Part shown: piece after piece, positions 50,954-60,157 of the stretch
Layout: each line of letters begins with the position of its first letter
How positions within the stretch are numbered: the first letter of the stretch is position 1
Assembly: GCF_011039175.1 (NCBI RefSeq)
Contig: NZ_JAAKEN010000003.1
Span: forward strand, 124,001 to 188,000
Reading direction: 5' to 3'
Source of the DNA: Slackia sp. ZJ119
Lineage (GTDB): Bacteria; Actinomycetota; Coriobacteriia; Coriobacteriales; Eggerthellaceae
Length of the DNA stretch: 64,000 nt
Made by a program: the position numbers and the translations under genes
The notes under the pieces: generated by a model
What the model was told of the DNA's origin: nothing
The model's input: only the letters and a program-made list of their open reading frames with translations
Databases searched by the model: none

Positions 50954-51982
50954 ATGAAGGCGACAAAACGGTTGGTACGGCTGGGCGCTGCGGTGTGCGC
51001 CATGGCGTTTGCTCTGGCAGGACTGGCAGGGTGTTCTCCGTCACAGCCCTACGAGCCGCCCGCGTTGGAACCGAAGGTGGCAAGCCCCGCCGTCATAGAA
51101 GACGGCGTGCTGCACGTGGGCGTGAACACGGAAAACGCGCCGTTGGCCGGCCAGCCCACCTCGTCGATGCGCATCGTCGGCATCGACGTGGACGTGGCGG
51201 CGGCGCTGGCGGACAAGCTGGGGCTGAAGCTTGACGTGGTGGACGTGGGGGCCGACTTCGAAACGGCGCTCAACGACGGCACGGTCGACATCGTCATGGG
51301 GGTCGACAAGGCCGAGGCCGGCTCGTTCTGGACGTCCGACACCTATCTGCCGACCGCGGTGGCGCTGTTTGCGATGGACGGCACCAACGACGTCCCGCCG
51401 GCCGACACCGACGCGACCATTGCCGCGCAGGTGTCGTCGAAGAGCGCCTGGGCCGTTTCAAGCGAATACGAAGGCGCCACGCTCGACGCCACCGAGGATT
51501 TGCACACGGCGTTCGAGAAGCTCTCGAAAGGGGAGGTCGCCTACGTGGCGGCCGATGCGATCATCGGCACGTATGCGGCCCACAGCGCCGGCGTCGAGGC
51601 GCACATCGTGGCGCTCATGCAGGCTCCGAGCGGGTATGCGGTGGGCTGCCTTGACGGGAACACCGAACTGAAGCAGGCCGTGGGAGACGCGGTCGCGTCG
51701 CTTATGGGCGAAGGCATCGTGAACGTCATCCAAACGAAGTGGCTCGGCGCTCCGCTCGAGCTGTCGTCCGTTTCGCTCACGCCTTCGGCGGCGGCTTCGG
51801 CCGAGGCTGCCGGCGAATCCGCAGCCGACGACGGCTCAGGCGGCGAAGCCGCGGCAGAAGGCGAGGCGGCAGAAGGCGGCGAGGCCGCGGCAGAGGGCGA
51901 AGCCGCTGCAGAAGGCGAGGCGGCCGCTCCTGAAGAGGCTCCTGCCGAAGGAGCCGCCGACGCCGAGCCTGTCGCGGCATAG
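50954..51982 (+). CDS. Solute-binding lipoprotein, amino-acid ABC type (SBP family 3-like)
   Basis: A 342-residue lipoprotein. The signal peptide ends in LAGLAGC (Cys23). The body from about residue 40 (VLHVGVNTENAPLAG; VGIDVDVAAALADKLGLKL; GTVDIVMGVDKAEAG) matches family 3 amino-acid-binding proteins. The last 70 residues are a repetitive Glu/Ala/Gly tail. ATG at 50954 follows GGGAGG. No ABC permease or ATPase is adjacent, so it either works with distant components or has another sensing role. Confidence 0.82.
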   Translation: MKATKRLVRLGAAVCAMAFALAGLAGCSPSQPYEPPALEPKVASPAVIEDGVLHVGVNTENAPLAGQPTSSMRIVGIDVDVAAALADKLGLKLDVVDVGADFETALNDGTVDIVMGVDKAEAGSFWTSDTYLPTAVALFAMDGTNDVPPADTDATIAAQVSSKSAWAVSSEYEGATLDATEDLHTAFEKLSKGEVAYVAADAIIGTYAAHSAGVEAHIVALMQAPSGYAVGCLDGNTELKQAVGDAVASLMGEGIVNVIQTKWLGAPLELSSVSLTPSAAASAEAAGESAADDGSGGEAAAEGEAAEGGEAAAEGEAAAEGEAAAPEEAPAEGAADAEPVAA

Positions 51983-52022
51983 CGCTTCGACAGAACAGGC
52001 AAGCCGCCCGTCATTTCCGGGG

Positions 52023-52111
52023 GAGTCGGCGTTTCCCCGGAAAGCGCTGGTTGAAGCGCTCTTCGAATGTAAAGCTGACGGAATGAGTCAACATTTCCCG
52101 GGAAAGCGCTG
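52023..52111. repeat. Pair of related repeats upstream of larB
   Basis: Two 27-base copies at 52023-52049 and 52085-52111, offset by 62 bases, both read GAGTC-N5-TTCCC followed by a GGAAAGCGCTG-type end with a TTTCC(C/G)GGAAA palindrome. They may be operator sites for the lar genes. Confidence 0.55.
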
Positions 52112-52175
52112 CGGGTCTTTGCGCCCGTCGCACAGGCGGCGCTCGTCTGAAAATCCCAGCCAGAAAGGGGCTCCT

Positions 52176-52967
52176 ATGGAGAAGGCTGCGCTGCGCTCGG
52201 TTTTGGAGCAGGTCGCATCGGGTGCGGTCGACGTCGACGAGGCGGAGCGTTTGCTTGCGCCTGCCACCTTTGAAGACATCGGGTTTGCGAAGGTCGACCA
52301 CGCGCGGGCCGCCCGCCAAAGCGTCGGCGAGGTCATCTACGGCGCCGGCAAGACCGCCGAACAGATCGCCGCCATCGCGCAAGCGCTTGTGGAAGGCGGT
52401 CAGCCGTCGGTGCTTGCCACGCGCCTGGACGCCGAAAAGGGCCGCCGCGCCGTCTGCCTGATGGATGCCGCCGGCCTGCCGAGCGAATATGACGACGTCT
52501 CGCGCACGCTCGTCGCGGGAGAGGCGCCTGCGCCCGCCGATGACGCGTGCGCTCCGCTTGTCGTCGTGGCCTGCGGGGGCACGAGCGACCTGCCCGTCGC
52601 CGAAGAGGCCGCCCGGACCGCCGCGTTTCTCGGGGATCGCGTCTCGCGCCTCTACGACGTGGGCGTCGCCGGCATCCACCGCCTACTGGCCAGCGAAGAC
52701 GTGCTTTCTCAGGCGACGGTCGTCATCGCCATCGCCGGCATGGAGGGGGCGCTTGCGAGCGTCATCGGGGGACTTGTGTCCTGCCCGGTCATCGGCGTGC
52801 CCACGAGCGTGGGCTACGGCGCCAGCTTCGGCGGCGTGTCGGCGCTTCTTTCTATGCTGAATTCGTGTGCCTCGGGCGTTTCGGTCGTGAACATCGATAA
52901 TGGGTTCGGGGCAGCATACCTTGCCCACCTGATCTGTCAGGTACCTACGCGAAGATATGAAGGATAA
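52176..52967 (+). CDS. larB: Nickel pincer cofactor biosynthesis protein LarB
   Basis: LarB carboxylates and hydrolyses nicotinic acid adenine dinucleotide, the first step to the nickel-pincer cofactor of lactate racemase-type enzymes. The 263 residues and PurE-like C-terminal domain fit: VVVACGGTSDLPVAEEAA near 129, RLYDVGVAGIHRLL, and GVPTSVGYGASFGGVSALLSM. ATG at 52176 follows GAAAGGGG. The larC-type gene begins two bases after its stop. larE and larA are not in the window. Confidence 0.93.
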   Translation: MEKAALRSVLEQVASGAVDVDEAERLLAPATFEDIGFAKVDHARAARQSVGEVIYGAGKTAEQIAAIAQALVEGGQPSVLATRLDAEKGRRAVCLMDAAGLPSEYDDVSRTLVAGEAPAPADDACAPLVVVACGGTSDLPVAEEAARTAAFLGDRVSRLYDVGVAGIHRLLASEDVLSQATVVIAIAGMEGALASVIGGLVSCPVIGVPTSVGYGASFGGVSALLSMLNSCASGVSVVNIDNGFGAAYLAHLICQVPTRRYEG

Positions 52968-52969
52968 CC

Positions 52970-53539
52970 ATGTCAAAGCTCGTTTGGACCCTTGAGGAAA
53001 ACGCCACGCGCAAGCATCTGCTTGACGAGACGCTCGTGCAAATTTCCCGCGAAGAGCGCAAAGCCGTTCTCGCCGACGTCGAGAAGGCCAAGGTTCCGCA
53101 CCGTCACCACAACAGCCTCGCGGAGATCGACGCGACCATCGATGGGCTGGACGTGTCTGACTGGGTCAAAGAGCAGATGAAGACCATTTACGGCTATCTG
53201 GTGGAAGCCGAGGCCGAAGCGCACCAGACCACGACGGAAGAGGCGCACTTCCACGAGGTGGGCAATTGGGAGGCCATCGAAAACGTGCTTGCCATCTGCC
53301 TGGGCGTTGCCGCCGCGAACCGCGACAACATCGTCGCCACGCCGGTGCAGGTGGGCGAAGGGCAGATCGAGTGCGCACACGGCATCTTGGACGTTCCGAC
53401 TCCGGCCACTGCAGCCATCATCGCCCGCGGCATTCCGGTGCAGGAAAAGAAGCTTCCGGGCGAGCGCTGCACGCCTACGGCCGCTGCGGTCATCCTGAAC
53501 TTCGTCGACGAATGGGACGACAACGCGCTTGGGCTGTAG
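52970..53539 (+). CDS. larC: LarC-like nickel-insertion protein, partial (LarC1-like part)
   Basis: A 189-residue protein matching the middle of LarC: EEAHFHEVGNWEAIENVL, NIVATPVQVGEGQIECAHG and LPTPAT-like VPTPATAAIIARGIPVQ. A full LarC is about 400 residues. Missing here are the usual N-terminal DCSMGAAGDM segment and the whole C-terminal LarC2 half; a long terminator and an opposite gene follow, so LarC2 is not immediately downstream. AAGGAT precedes the ATG and the start abuts larB. It may be a naturally reduced LarC or depend on a separate LarC2. Confidence 0.85.
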   Translation: MSKLVWTLEENATRKHLLDETLVQISREERKAVLADVEKAKVPHRHHNSLAEIDATIDGLDVSDWVKEQMKTIYGYLVEAEAEAHQTTTEEAHFHEVGNWEAIENVLAICLGVAAANRDNIVATPVQVGEGQIECAHGILDVPTPATAAIIARGIPVQEKKLPGERCTPTAAAVILNFVDEWDDNALGL

Positions 53540-53631
53540 CCCGCAAGCAGCCGCTTCTGCGAAGCTGCCCGCTCTGTGCGATAGTGTCCCTTTTTTGGTA
53601 CTAAGCCGTCCAGGCGGCACGGACCGCATGA

Positions 53632-53667
53632 AAAAGCGCCCCCGGTTTTCGTTCCGGGGGCGCTTTT
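53632..53667. terminator. Bidirectional terminator, larC and suf operon
   Basis: A perfect 14-bp stem, AAAAGCGCCCCCGG (53632-53645) with CCGGGGGCGCTTTT (53654-53667), A- and T-tailed for both directions, between two convergent genes. Confidence 0.92.
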
Positions 53668-53746
53668 GCTTTGGCGCATCGGTTCGCCCATCGGGCGAGC
53701 TTGCGCGTCGGGGGTCCGTTGCTTGGTCCTGCCGCCGCTCGCGCCG

Positions 53747-54676
53747 CTAGTTCAAAAAGTCTTCCAAAATCTCCTGCTCGGCCTCTTCTTCGGTCAGCCC
53801 GAGCGTCATGAGCTTGGTGATCTGGTCGCCGGCGATCTTGCCGATGGCCGCCTCGTGAACGAGCATCGCGTCTTCGCAGGCCGCCTCGATGCCGGGGATG
53901 GCCTTGACTTTCGCATTGCCCATGATGATGGCGTCGCACTGCACGTGTCCGCGGCACATCGACTCGCCGATGACGAGCGGGTTGAACACCTGTACCGAAT
54001 TGTCTTGGGCGACCGAACGCGAAATGACCTGCACGTTCGAATCTTCGCCCTTCAGCACCACCTTCATGTTCGACGTGGCCGTCTGGTCGTCGTGGGTCAA
54101 AAGCTTCTCGGTCAGCACCAGCTTCGCGCCGGCTTCAAGCTCGGCGTTGGTGTCGCGCACGGTCGAGGTCACGCCGCGCAGCTGGGTCAGCTCCATCTCG
54201 CACACCGAGTTCTCGGCCTGGAACACGTTCGTGACCGGGTTCAAGATGCGCTCGCCGGTGCCTTCTCCTTCGCCGTAGTGCTTCTCCACGTATTTGACGT
54301 GGGAATTCTTGCCGCAATGGAACGTGTGGATGCCGTCGTGCTCGGAGGCCTGGTGGCTTTCGTTGTGGATGCCGCAGCCGGCGATGATGGTCACGTCGCA
54401 GTCTTCGCCGATGTAGAACGTGTTGTACACCACGTCTTTCAGCCCCGACTGCGTCACGATAACGGGGATGTAGACCGTCTCGCCGCGCGTGCCGTCGGCG
54501 ATGGTGATGTCGATGCCGGGGTGGTCGGTCTTCGTGGCGATCTCGATGTTGGCGCTGGAATGGCGCTCGACCAGCTTGCCGTCCTTGCGGATGTTGAAGG
54601 CGCCTTTCGGCAGCCCGTGGATGTTGGCGATCTCTTGAAGCAGAGACGCGTCGATGGGGCTCAAGTCTACAGCCAT
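53747..54676 (-). CDS. SufB/SufD family Fe-S cluster scaffold protein
   Basis: A 309-residue beta-helix scaffold of the SUF system, about 100 or more residues shorter than classical SufB. Supporting segments: GCGIHNESHQASEHDGIHTF, HYGEGEGTGERILNPVT and the C-terminal HEAAIGKIAGDQITKLMTLG, which holds the conserved region around the SufB/D interface. With SufC it would form the SufC2-B2 complex that assembles Fe-S clusters in the cytosol. It begins nine bases after sufC. A separate SufD, SufS and SufU are not adjacent, so this is a minimal SufCB module. Confidence 0.9.
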   Translation of the reverse strand: MAVDLSPIDASLLQEIANIHGLPKGAFNIRKDGKLVERHSSANIEIATKTDHPGIDITIADGTRGETVYIPVIVTQSGLKDVVYNTFYIGEDCDVTIIAGCGIHNESHQASEHDGIHTFHCGKNSHVKYVEKHYGEGEGTGERILNPVTNVFQAENSVCEMELTQLRGVTSTVRDTNAELEAGAKLVLTEKLLTHDDQTATSNMKVVLKGEDSNVQVISRSVAQDNSVQVFNPLVIGESMCRGHVQCDAIIMGNAKVKAIPGIEAACEDAMLVHEAAIGKIAGDQITKLMTLGLTEEEAEQEILEDFLN

Positions 54677-54685
54677 GACAGCTCC

Positions 54686-55459
54686 TTAGCAGGTCGTGGG
54701 AATTTCGGTGAGGTGCAGCTCGGTGGGTTCGGTCAGCTGGCAGCCGGGAACGCCCTTGGCGACGAAGCCGAGCGTGGGCATGAGGGCTTCGGGCTTGTCA
54801 ATGGCTTCGATCTTGCCGTCGCGCAGCAAAATGACCTCGTCGGCAAGCGAGATGATGCGTTCCTGGTGCGAAATGATGACGATGGAGCGCCCGTCTCGCG
54901 CCTCGTGGATGTCGCGGAACGTTTCGGTCAGGCGGTCGAAGCTCCACAGGTCGATGCCGGCTTCGGGTTCGTCGTAGATGGCGAGCTTCGGGTCGCGCGC
55001 CAAAATGGTGGCGATCTCGATGCGCTTCACCTCGCCGCCCGAAAGCGACTTGTCCACCTCGCGCGTGAGATAGCCCGCCGAGCACAGGCCCACTTTGGCC
55101 AGGTATTCGTTGCAGGCGAGCATCGGCAGCTTCTTGCCGGCGGCGATGTCGAGCAGCTTCTTCACCTTCATGCCCTTGAAGCGGGCCGGCTGCTGGAAGC
55201 CGTAGCCGATGCCGGCGTTGGCGCGTTCGGTGATCGACAGGTTCGTCACGTCGCGCCCGTTGAAGATGATCTGGCCCGACGTGGGCGTCTCGATGCCCAT
55301 GACGATTTTCGCCAACGTCGATTTGCCGCCGCCGTTGGGTCCTGTGATGACCGTGAAGCGGTCGTCGGGGATGGTCAGCGACAGGTCGTCGATGATGCGT
55401 CGCGTGCCGGCGCCGTCGGGCGTGGGCACCTCGAAGGTGATGTTTCGCAGCTCAAGCAT
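54686..55459 (-). CDS. sufC: SufC, Fe-S cluster assembly ATPase
   Basis: A 257-residue ABC-type ATPase. Walker A TGPNGGGKST at about 39-48, the Q-loop GFQQPARFKG near 91, signature SLSGGEVKRIE near 142 and Walker B LAIYDEPEAGIDL near 164. The pattern GYGFQQPARFKGMKV is SufC-specific. ATG at 55459 follows GGGAG. It heads the two-gene operon. Confidence 0.94.
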   Translation of the reverse strand: MLELRNITFEVPTPDGAGTRRIIDDLSLTIPDDRFTVITGPNGGGKSTLAKIVMGIETPTSGQIIFNGRDVTNLSITERANAGIGYGFQQPARFKGMKVKKLLDIAAGKKLPMLACNEYLAKVGLCSAGYLTREVDKSLSGGEVKRIEIATILARDPKLAIYDEPEAGIDLWSFDRLTETFRDIHEARDGRSIVIISHQERIISLADEVILLRDGKIEAIDKPEALMPTLGFVAKGVPGCQLTEPTELHLTEIPTTC

Positions 55460-55554
55460 AGATGCTCTCCCGTTCGTCTCGTCTGTATCGCAGCACATGA
55501 TAGCGGTTCTTATCTTGCCTGGGAATAGTGAAAACCGCTTCAGGAAGGAAATTG

Positions 55555-58509
55555 CTATGATTCACGTAGCAAATCGATGACCTCGAGCGGCGTCGCGGCC
55601 GCTTCGATGATGGCGCGGCTGCCGAAGACGCAGACGTTGCCGGCCTCGATGGTCGCGGCGAGCGGGGTCGCAACGGCGTGCACGGAATCCAGCGTGGCGC
55701 CGACGATTTGGGACCTTGTGCGCAGACGGTGCTCCGGCGTCTTGCCGCCGAGCCATTCGCCGTCCTGTCGCCGCACGAGGGACCGGGCCTTCAGCGGCGT
55801 GTCGAAGCCGGCCGCGGTCGCCACCACGAAGCCTTCGAACTCCTGCTCGTCAGGCTCGAAGGCGGAAAGCCACGACGCGCTGTCGCGGTAGGCGGCAAGC
55901 GTTTCGTCCAGGTGCGGGTCGCGGAAGGAGTGGAAGCGCATCGTGCCGGAGCGGGTGGCCTGGAATCCCACGCCGTAGGCGCCGCCCTGGACGCGCACGG
56001 CGTTCCATAAATAGTCGTAGCTGAGCATCCGCGCCGCCACGAGCCACTGCCCGCAGTAAGGCGCCTCTGCCTCGGCACGGCGGTCGCCCAAGGCCACGTA
56101 GCACACGTCGGTCGGCACGACGAACGCTTCGTTTCGCTTGCGGGGCGCCGGCGGCACCAGCGCGGGCGCGGCTTCCGTGCGCCTCCCCATCGGTGCGCCG
56201 TGGGCCCAGTAGGCGGCGTGCGCCGCGTCGGACCCGGCGAAGCTTGCCGTGCAGGCGCCGTCGTTGAACAGGCGTTTTGCCAGCTCGTCCAAGCGCACGG
56301 AAAGCTCGGCCGCCCGCTCGTCGAAGTCGGCCAAAAGCGCCTTCAAGAAGCGGTAGAACTCGATGCCGCCGATGGCGTCGCGCACCACGGCGCCGGGCAG
56401 GTAATAGGTCGCGACGCGTGCCGCGGCGTAGGAATGCCCCGACGAGGCGAAAGCCTGCTCCATGGAGATGCGCCGCTGGTCGAGGATGTCGCGGATGCGG
56501 CCGGCGTTGGAAAAGTCGGTCGTGGCAAGGATCTCGCGCGGCAGCTCGAAGGCGGCGCCGACGTTGTCCTCGAGCGCCGAGGCGCTTGCGGTGAACACCG
56601 GCGTGAAGCCGCGCTCGACGGAGGTGTTCTCGTGCACGTCGATGAAAAACGTCAGGTCGCCGAGCGAGCCGTTTATGAGCGTGTCCAGCTCAGAAGCGGT
56701 GTGCGCGGCGGTGTCGAGCTTGCCGAGCACAAGCGCCAGCACGGAGGCGTAGGGCAGCTCTTCGAAGGTCAGCGGCAGGGCGTCGAAATACCAGGACGCG
56801 TACAGGATGCCGTGGGTGGGCACGTCGTGGCGCAGGCACGGCACGGGCGTGTCATCTTCCAGGCGGTAGGGCGGCTCGGCCGGCGCGGCTCCCACGTCGG
56901 CAAGCGACAGATGCGGCAGCGCAGCCAGCGCTTCTGGCGTGTCGGGAGCGTCCTGGGCGGTGCGCAACGCCTCCAGGTCGGCGTCAACGGCCGCAAGGTC
57001 CTCGGCGCTCATCGTCTCTTGCAGCGCCGCGACCCGCACGGCTTCGGGCGAGGTCTTTTGCGCCTCGGGCTTCACTTCCACGCAGGCCCAGTGCTCGCTT
57101 TCAAGGAACGCGTCGCGGATGAGGTCTTCGAAATACCCCTCGTCGATGGCGGTGCGCAGAAACGCGAAGTCGTCTTCGTAGCACAGATACGACGTGGCCA
57201 TGTCGTCGTCGTAGAGCCAGCCGGCCATGGCGGCCATGGAAAGCGCCACGCCGTCGGCCACGCCGAAGTCGTGTTCGCGCATGACGAATTCCGAATGGGA
57301 GAGCGACGCTCGCAAAAGCTCGTGGTCGAGCCCGCCGTCGGCGAGCGCGGAAAGCGTTTCGCGCACGATGCGCTTGAACGCGTCGCTGTCTTGCTCGACA
57401 AGCCCTCGCAGCTCCAGCACGGCGAACGGCTGGGCGATGGAATCGACCACGTAGCCGATCGCGTCGGCGGCCAGCCCTGCGTCCAAAAGCGCCCGCTTGA
57501 GAGGCGCCTCGTTGCTGCCCATGACGGCGTCGAGCAAAAGGCCCGTTGCCACGACGCGCGTGCGCTCGGTCGCGTCCCCGATCACGTACCCCAGCGCCTT
57601 GCAGGCGTTTTCGGGCGCCGTGTCCATCTTGACCGTCACGGCGTCTGCCACGCACGGCGCCTGGCGGGCAAGCGGGTTCGGTGCAAGCGCCTCAAGTCCC
57701 GCCTCGGCCCGCGCCTCGGCCCGGGCGGCTTCCTCGTCGGCTGCAGGGGAGAGGTGCTTCTCGTCCAGAAACGCCAGCATGGCCTGTATGTCCAGGTTGC
57801 CGTACAGGACGATGTAGCTGTTCGCCAGCGCGTAATGGCGGCGATGCTCGTCCAAGAACCGCTCGTAGGTCAGCGTCGGGATGGCCTCGGGCGTGCCGCC
57901 CGATTCGAAGCGGTAGGCCGTGTCGGGGAACAGCGACGCCTGCAGCGCGTCGGCCAGCACCGAATTCGGGTCCGACATGACGCCTTTCATCTCGTTGTAC
58001 ACCACGCCGTTGACGGCCAGGCTGCGCGGGCCGTCAGGCCGTTCGTCGTCGCGCTGCAGCTCGAAGTGCCAGCCTTCCTGTTGGAACGTTTCCGGCTTCG
58101 AATAGATGAGCGGGTGCAGCACGGCGTCCATGTACACGTCGGCGAGGTTCATGAGGTCTTGGTCGTTGGTGCTCGCCACCGGATACATCGTCTTGTCCGG
58201 AAACGTCATCGCGTTCAAAAACGTCTGCATCGAGCTTTTCAGCAGGTTGACGAAAGGCTCCTTCACGGGAAACCTGTCGCTGCCGCACAAAACGGAATGC
58301 TCCAGAATGTGAAAGACGCCCGTGTCGTCTTTCGGGGGCGTCTTGAACGAGATGGAAAACGACTTGTTCGCGTCGTCGTTCTTCAGATACAGCAGCCGTG
58401 CGCCCGACTTCTCGTGGCGCATCACGTAGGCGGTCCCGTCGATTTCGCGCAGCGCCTCTGCCGTCTGCACGGAAAAGCCGCACGTCTCGTCTCCAACCTT
58501 CAATTCCAT
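55555..58509 (-). CDS. M16 family zinc peptidase (PreP/insulinase-like, M16C)
   Basis: A 984-residue peptidase that degrades peptides inside a closed chamber. The inverted zinc motif HILEH (His67, Glu70, His71) lies in GVFHILEHSVLCGSDRFPVK. The length, with two M16 repeats and a linker, matches the M16C/PreP type. No signal peptide, so cytosolic. ATG at 58509 follows AAAGG. The promoter just upstream has -35 TTTGCA (58576-58581), 16-bp spacer and an extended -10 TGCTACAAT. The gene ends 95 bases before sufC, on the same strand. Confidence 0.93.
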   Translation of the reverse strand: MELKVGDETCGFSVQTAEALREIDGTAYVMRHEKSGARLLYLKNDDANKSFSISFKTPPKDDTGVFHILEHSVLCGSDRFPVKEPFVNLLKSSMQTFLNAMTFPDKTMYPVASTNDQDLMNLADVYMDAVLHPLIYSKPETFQQEGWHFELQRDDERPDGPRSLAVNGVVYNEMKGVMSDPNSVLADALQASLFPDTAYRFESGGTPEAIPTLTYERFLDEHRRHYALANSYIVLYGNLDIQAMLAFLDEKHLSPAADEEAARAEARAEAGLEALAPNPLARQAPCVADAVTVKMDTAPENACKALGYVIGDATERTRVVATGLLLDAVMGSNEAPLKRALLDAGLAADAIGYVVDSIAQPFAVLELRGLVEQDSDAFKRIVRETLSALADGGLDHELLRASLSHSEFVMREHDFGVADGVALSMAAMAGWLYDDDMATSYLCYEDDFAFLRTAIDEGYFEDLIRDAFLESEHWACVEVKPEAQKTSPEAVRVAALQETMSAEDLAAVDADLEALRTAQDAPDTPEALAALPHLSLADVGAAPAEPPYRLEDDTPVPCLRHDVPTHGILYASWYFDALPLTFEELPYASVLALVLGKLDTAAHTASELDTLINGSLGDLTFFIDVHENTSVERGFTPVFTASASALEDNVGAAFELPREILATTDFSNAGRIRDILDQRRISMEQAFASSGHSYAAARVATYYLPGAVVRDAIGGIEFYRFLKALLADFDERAAELSVRLDELAKRLFNDGACTASFAGSDAAHAAYWAHGAPMGRRTEAAPALVPPAPRKRNEAFVVPTDVCYVALGDRRAEAEAPYCGQWLVAARMLSYDYLWNAVRVQGGAYGVGFQATRSGTMRFHSFRDPHLDETLAAYRDSASWLSAFEPDEQEFEGFVVATAAGFDTPLKARSLVRRQDGEWLGGKTPEHRLRTRSQIVGATLDSVHAVATPLAATIEAGNVCVFGSRAIIEAAATPLEVIDLLRES

Positions 58510-58553
58510 GGAAAGGTGCCTTTCTCGACCGGTTCTTCAATGATATTGCCCTC

Positions 58554-58581
58554 ATTGTAGCAACGTTTCATTTTATGCAAA
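58554..58581 (-). promoter_or_regulatory. Promoter of the M16 peptidase gene
   Basis: On the minus strand, TTTGCA (58576-58581), 16-bp spacer and TACAAT (58554-58559) with an upstream TG. The same TGCTACAATGA block precedes the antiporter gene at 9.98 kb. Confidence 0.62.
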
Positions 58582-58713
58582 CGGTTGTTTCGTCTTTGAA
58601 GGAATTATGGTCGCGCGGTGGTCGAAGCCGGCTTGCGCGAACACGTTGCCTCGCCCGCGGGCCGAAAAGGGTAAAATGGCTCCATGTCCCATACCCGAGA
58701 AGAAGGAGAACCG

Positions 58714-60099
58714 ATGGCTGAAGAAGCACCGTATCGTCTGTATTTGCGCGAAGACCAGATCCCTGCGCAGTGGTACAACCTGCGCGCCGACATGCCCGAG
58801 CCGCCCGAGCCCATGCGTCTGCCGAACGGCAAGATCGCCGAAGCGGCCGACATCGCGCCGGTGTTCTGCGACGAGCTGGTGCGCCAGGAACTCGACGACG
58901 AAACAGCCTGGTTCGACATTCCCGAAGAAGTCATGGAGATGTACAAGGTCTACCGGCCTTCGCCTCTGTGCCGCGCCTACAACCTGGAGCGTGCGCTTGG
59001 CACGCCGGCGAAGATCTACTACAAGTTCGAAGGCAACAACACCTCGGGCTCGCACAAGCTCAACTCGGCGCTTGCGCAGGCCTATTACGCCAAGGCGCAA
59101 GACCTCGACAAGATCACGACGGAAACGGGCGCCGGCCAATGGGGCACCGCCCTGTCGGAGGCCGCCGCGCACTTCGGCGTCGACCTGGACGTTTTCATGG
59201 TGAAGTGCTCGTACAACCAAAAGCCCTTCCGCCGCTCCATCATGCGCACGTTCAACGCCACCATCACTCCGTCGCCGTCCGACACCACCGAGATCGGCCG
59301 CAAGATGCTCGCCGAGAACCCCGAATCCACCGGCTCGCTCGGCACCGCCATCTCGGAGGCGGTCGAACGCGCCATGAACGTGCCGGAGAACAAGGGCCGC
59401 TACCAGCTGGGCAGCGTGCTCAACCAGGTGGTGCTGCACCAGTCCATCATCGGGCTCGAATCCTACACCGCCATGGAAGAGCTCGGCGTCTACCCCGACA
59501 TCGTCATCGGGTGCGCGGGCGGCGGGTCCAACCTCGGCGGCCTCATCGCCCCGTTCATGCGCGACAAGATCAACGGCACGCATCCCGACACGCGCTTCAT
59601 CGCGGTCGAGCCGGCCAGCTGCCCGAGCCTCACGCGCGGCCGCTACGCCTACGACTACGCCGACACGGGCCAAACCTGCCCGCTCGTGAAGATGTACACG
59701 CTCGGCAACGGCTTTTTGCCGAGCCCCGACCATGCCGGCGGCCTGCGCTACCACGGCATGAGCCCGGTGGTGTCCAAGCTCAAGCACGACGGGTACCTGG
59801 AAGCGGTGGCCGTCAAGCAGACCGACGTGTTCGACGCCGCCGAAGAGTTCGCCCGGCTTGAGACCATCCTGCCTGCGCCCGAAAGCGCCCACGCCATCTT
59901 CCAAGCCATCGAGGAAGCGAAGAAGTGCGCCGAGACGGGCGAAGAGAAGGTCATCCTGTTCGGGCTGACCGGCACGGGGTACTTCGACATGTTCGCCTAT
60001 GACGCGCACCGCAACGGCGAGATGGTCGACCACGTGCCCACCGACGAAGAGCTGGAAGCGGGCTTTGCCACCATTCCTTCCATCGAGGGCATCCAGTAG
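58714..60099 (+). CDS. trpB: TrpB2-type tryptophan synthase beta chain
   Basis: PLP enzyme joining indole and serine to tryptophan. The 461 residues and the N-terminal extension mark the TrpB2 branch. The PLP lysine is Lys115 in NNTSGSHKLNSA; the phosphate loop is GCAGGGSNLGGL near 268. Tryptophan operon genes are not adjacent, as is common for TrpB2, which may salvage indole or act on other substrates. ATG at 58714 follows AGAAGGAG. Confidence 0.93.
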   Translation: MAEEAPYRLYLREDQIPAQWYNLRADMPEPPEPMRLPNGKIAEAADIAPVFCDELVRQELDDETAWFDIPEEVMEMYKVYRPSPLCRAYNLERALGTPAKIYYKFEGNNTSGSHKLNSALAQAYYAKAQDLDKITTETGAGQWGTALSEAAAHFGVDLDVFMVKCSYNQKPFRRSIMRTFNATITPSPSDTTEIGRKMLAENPESTGSLGTAISEAVERAMNVPENKGRYQLGSVLNQVVLHQSIIGLESYTAMEELGVYPDIVIGCAGGGSNLGGLIAPFMRDKINGTHPDTRFIAVEPASCPSLTRGRYAYDYADTGQTCPLVKMYTLGNGFLPSPDHAGGLRYHGMSPVVSKLKHDGYLEAVAVKQTDVFDAAEEFARLETILPAPESAHAIFQAIEEAKKCAETGEEKVILFGLTGTGYFDMFAYDAHRNGEMVDHVPTDEELEAGFATIPSIEGIQ

Positions 60100-60157
60100 G
60101 ACCGGTTGCAGGGCCCGGCGCCGTGTCGTCGGGCCTTGCCTGCGAAAGGAGCGCCCC

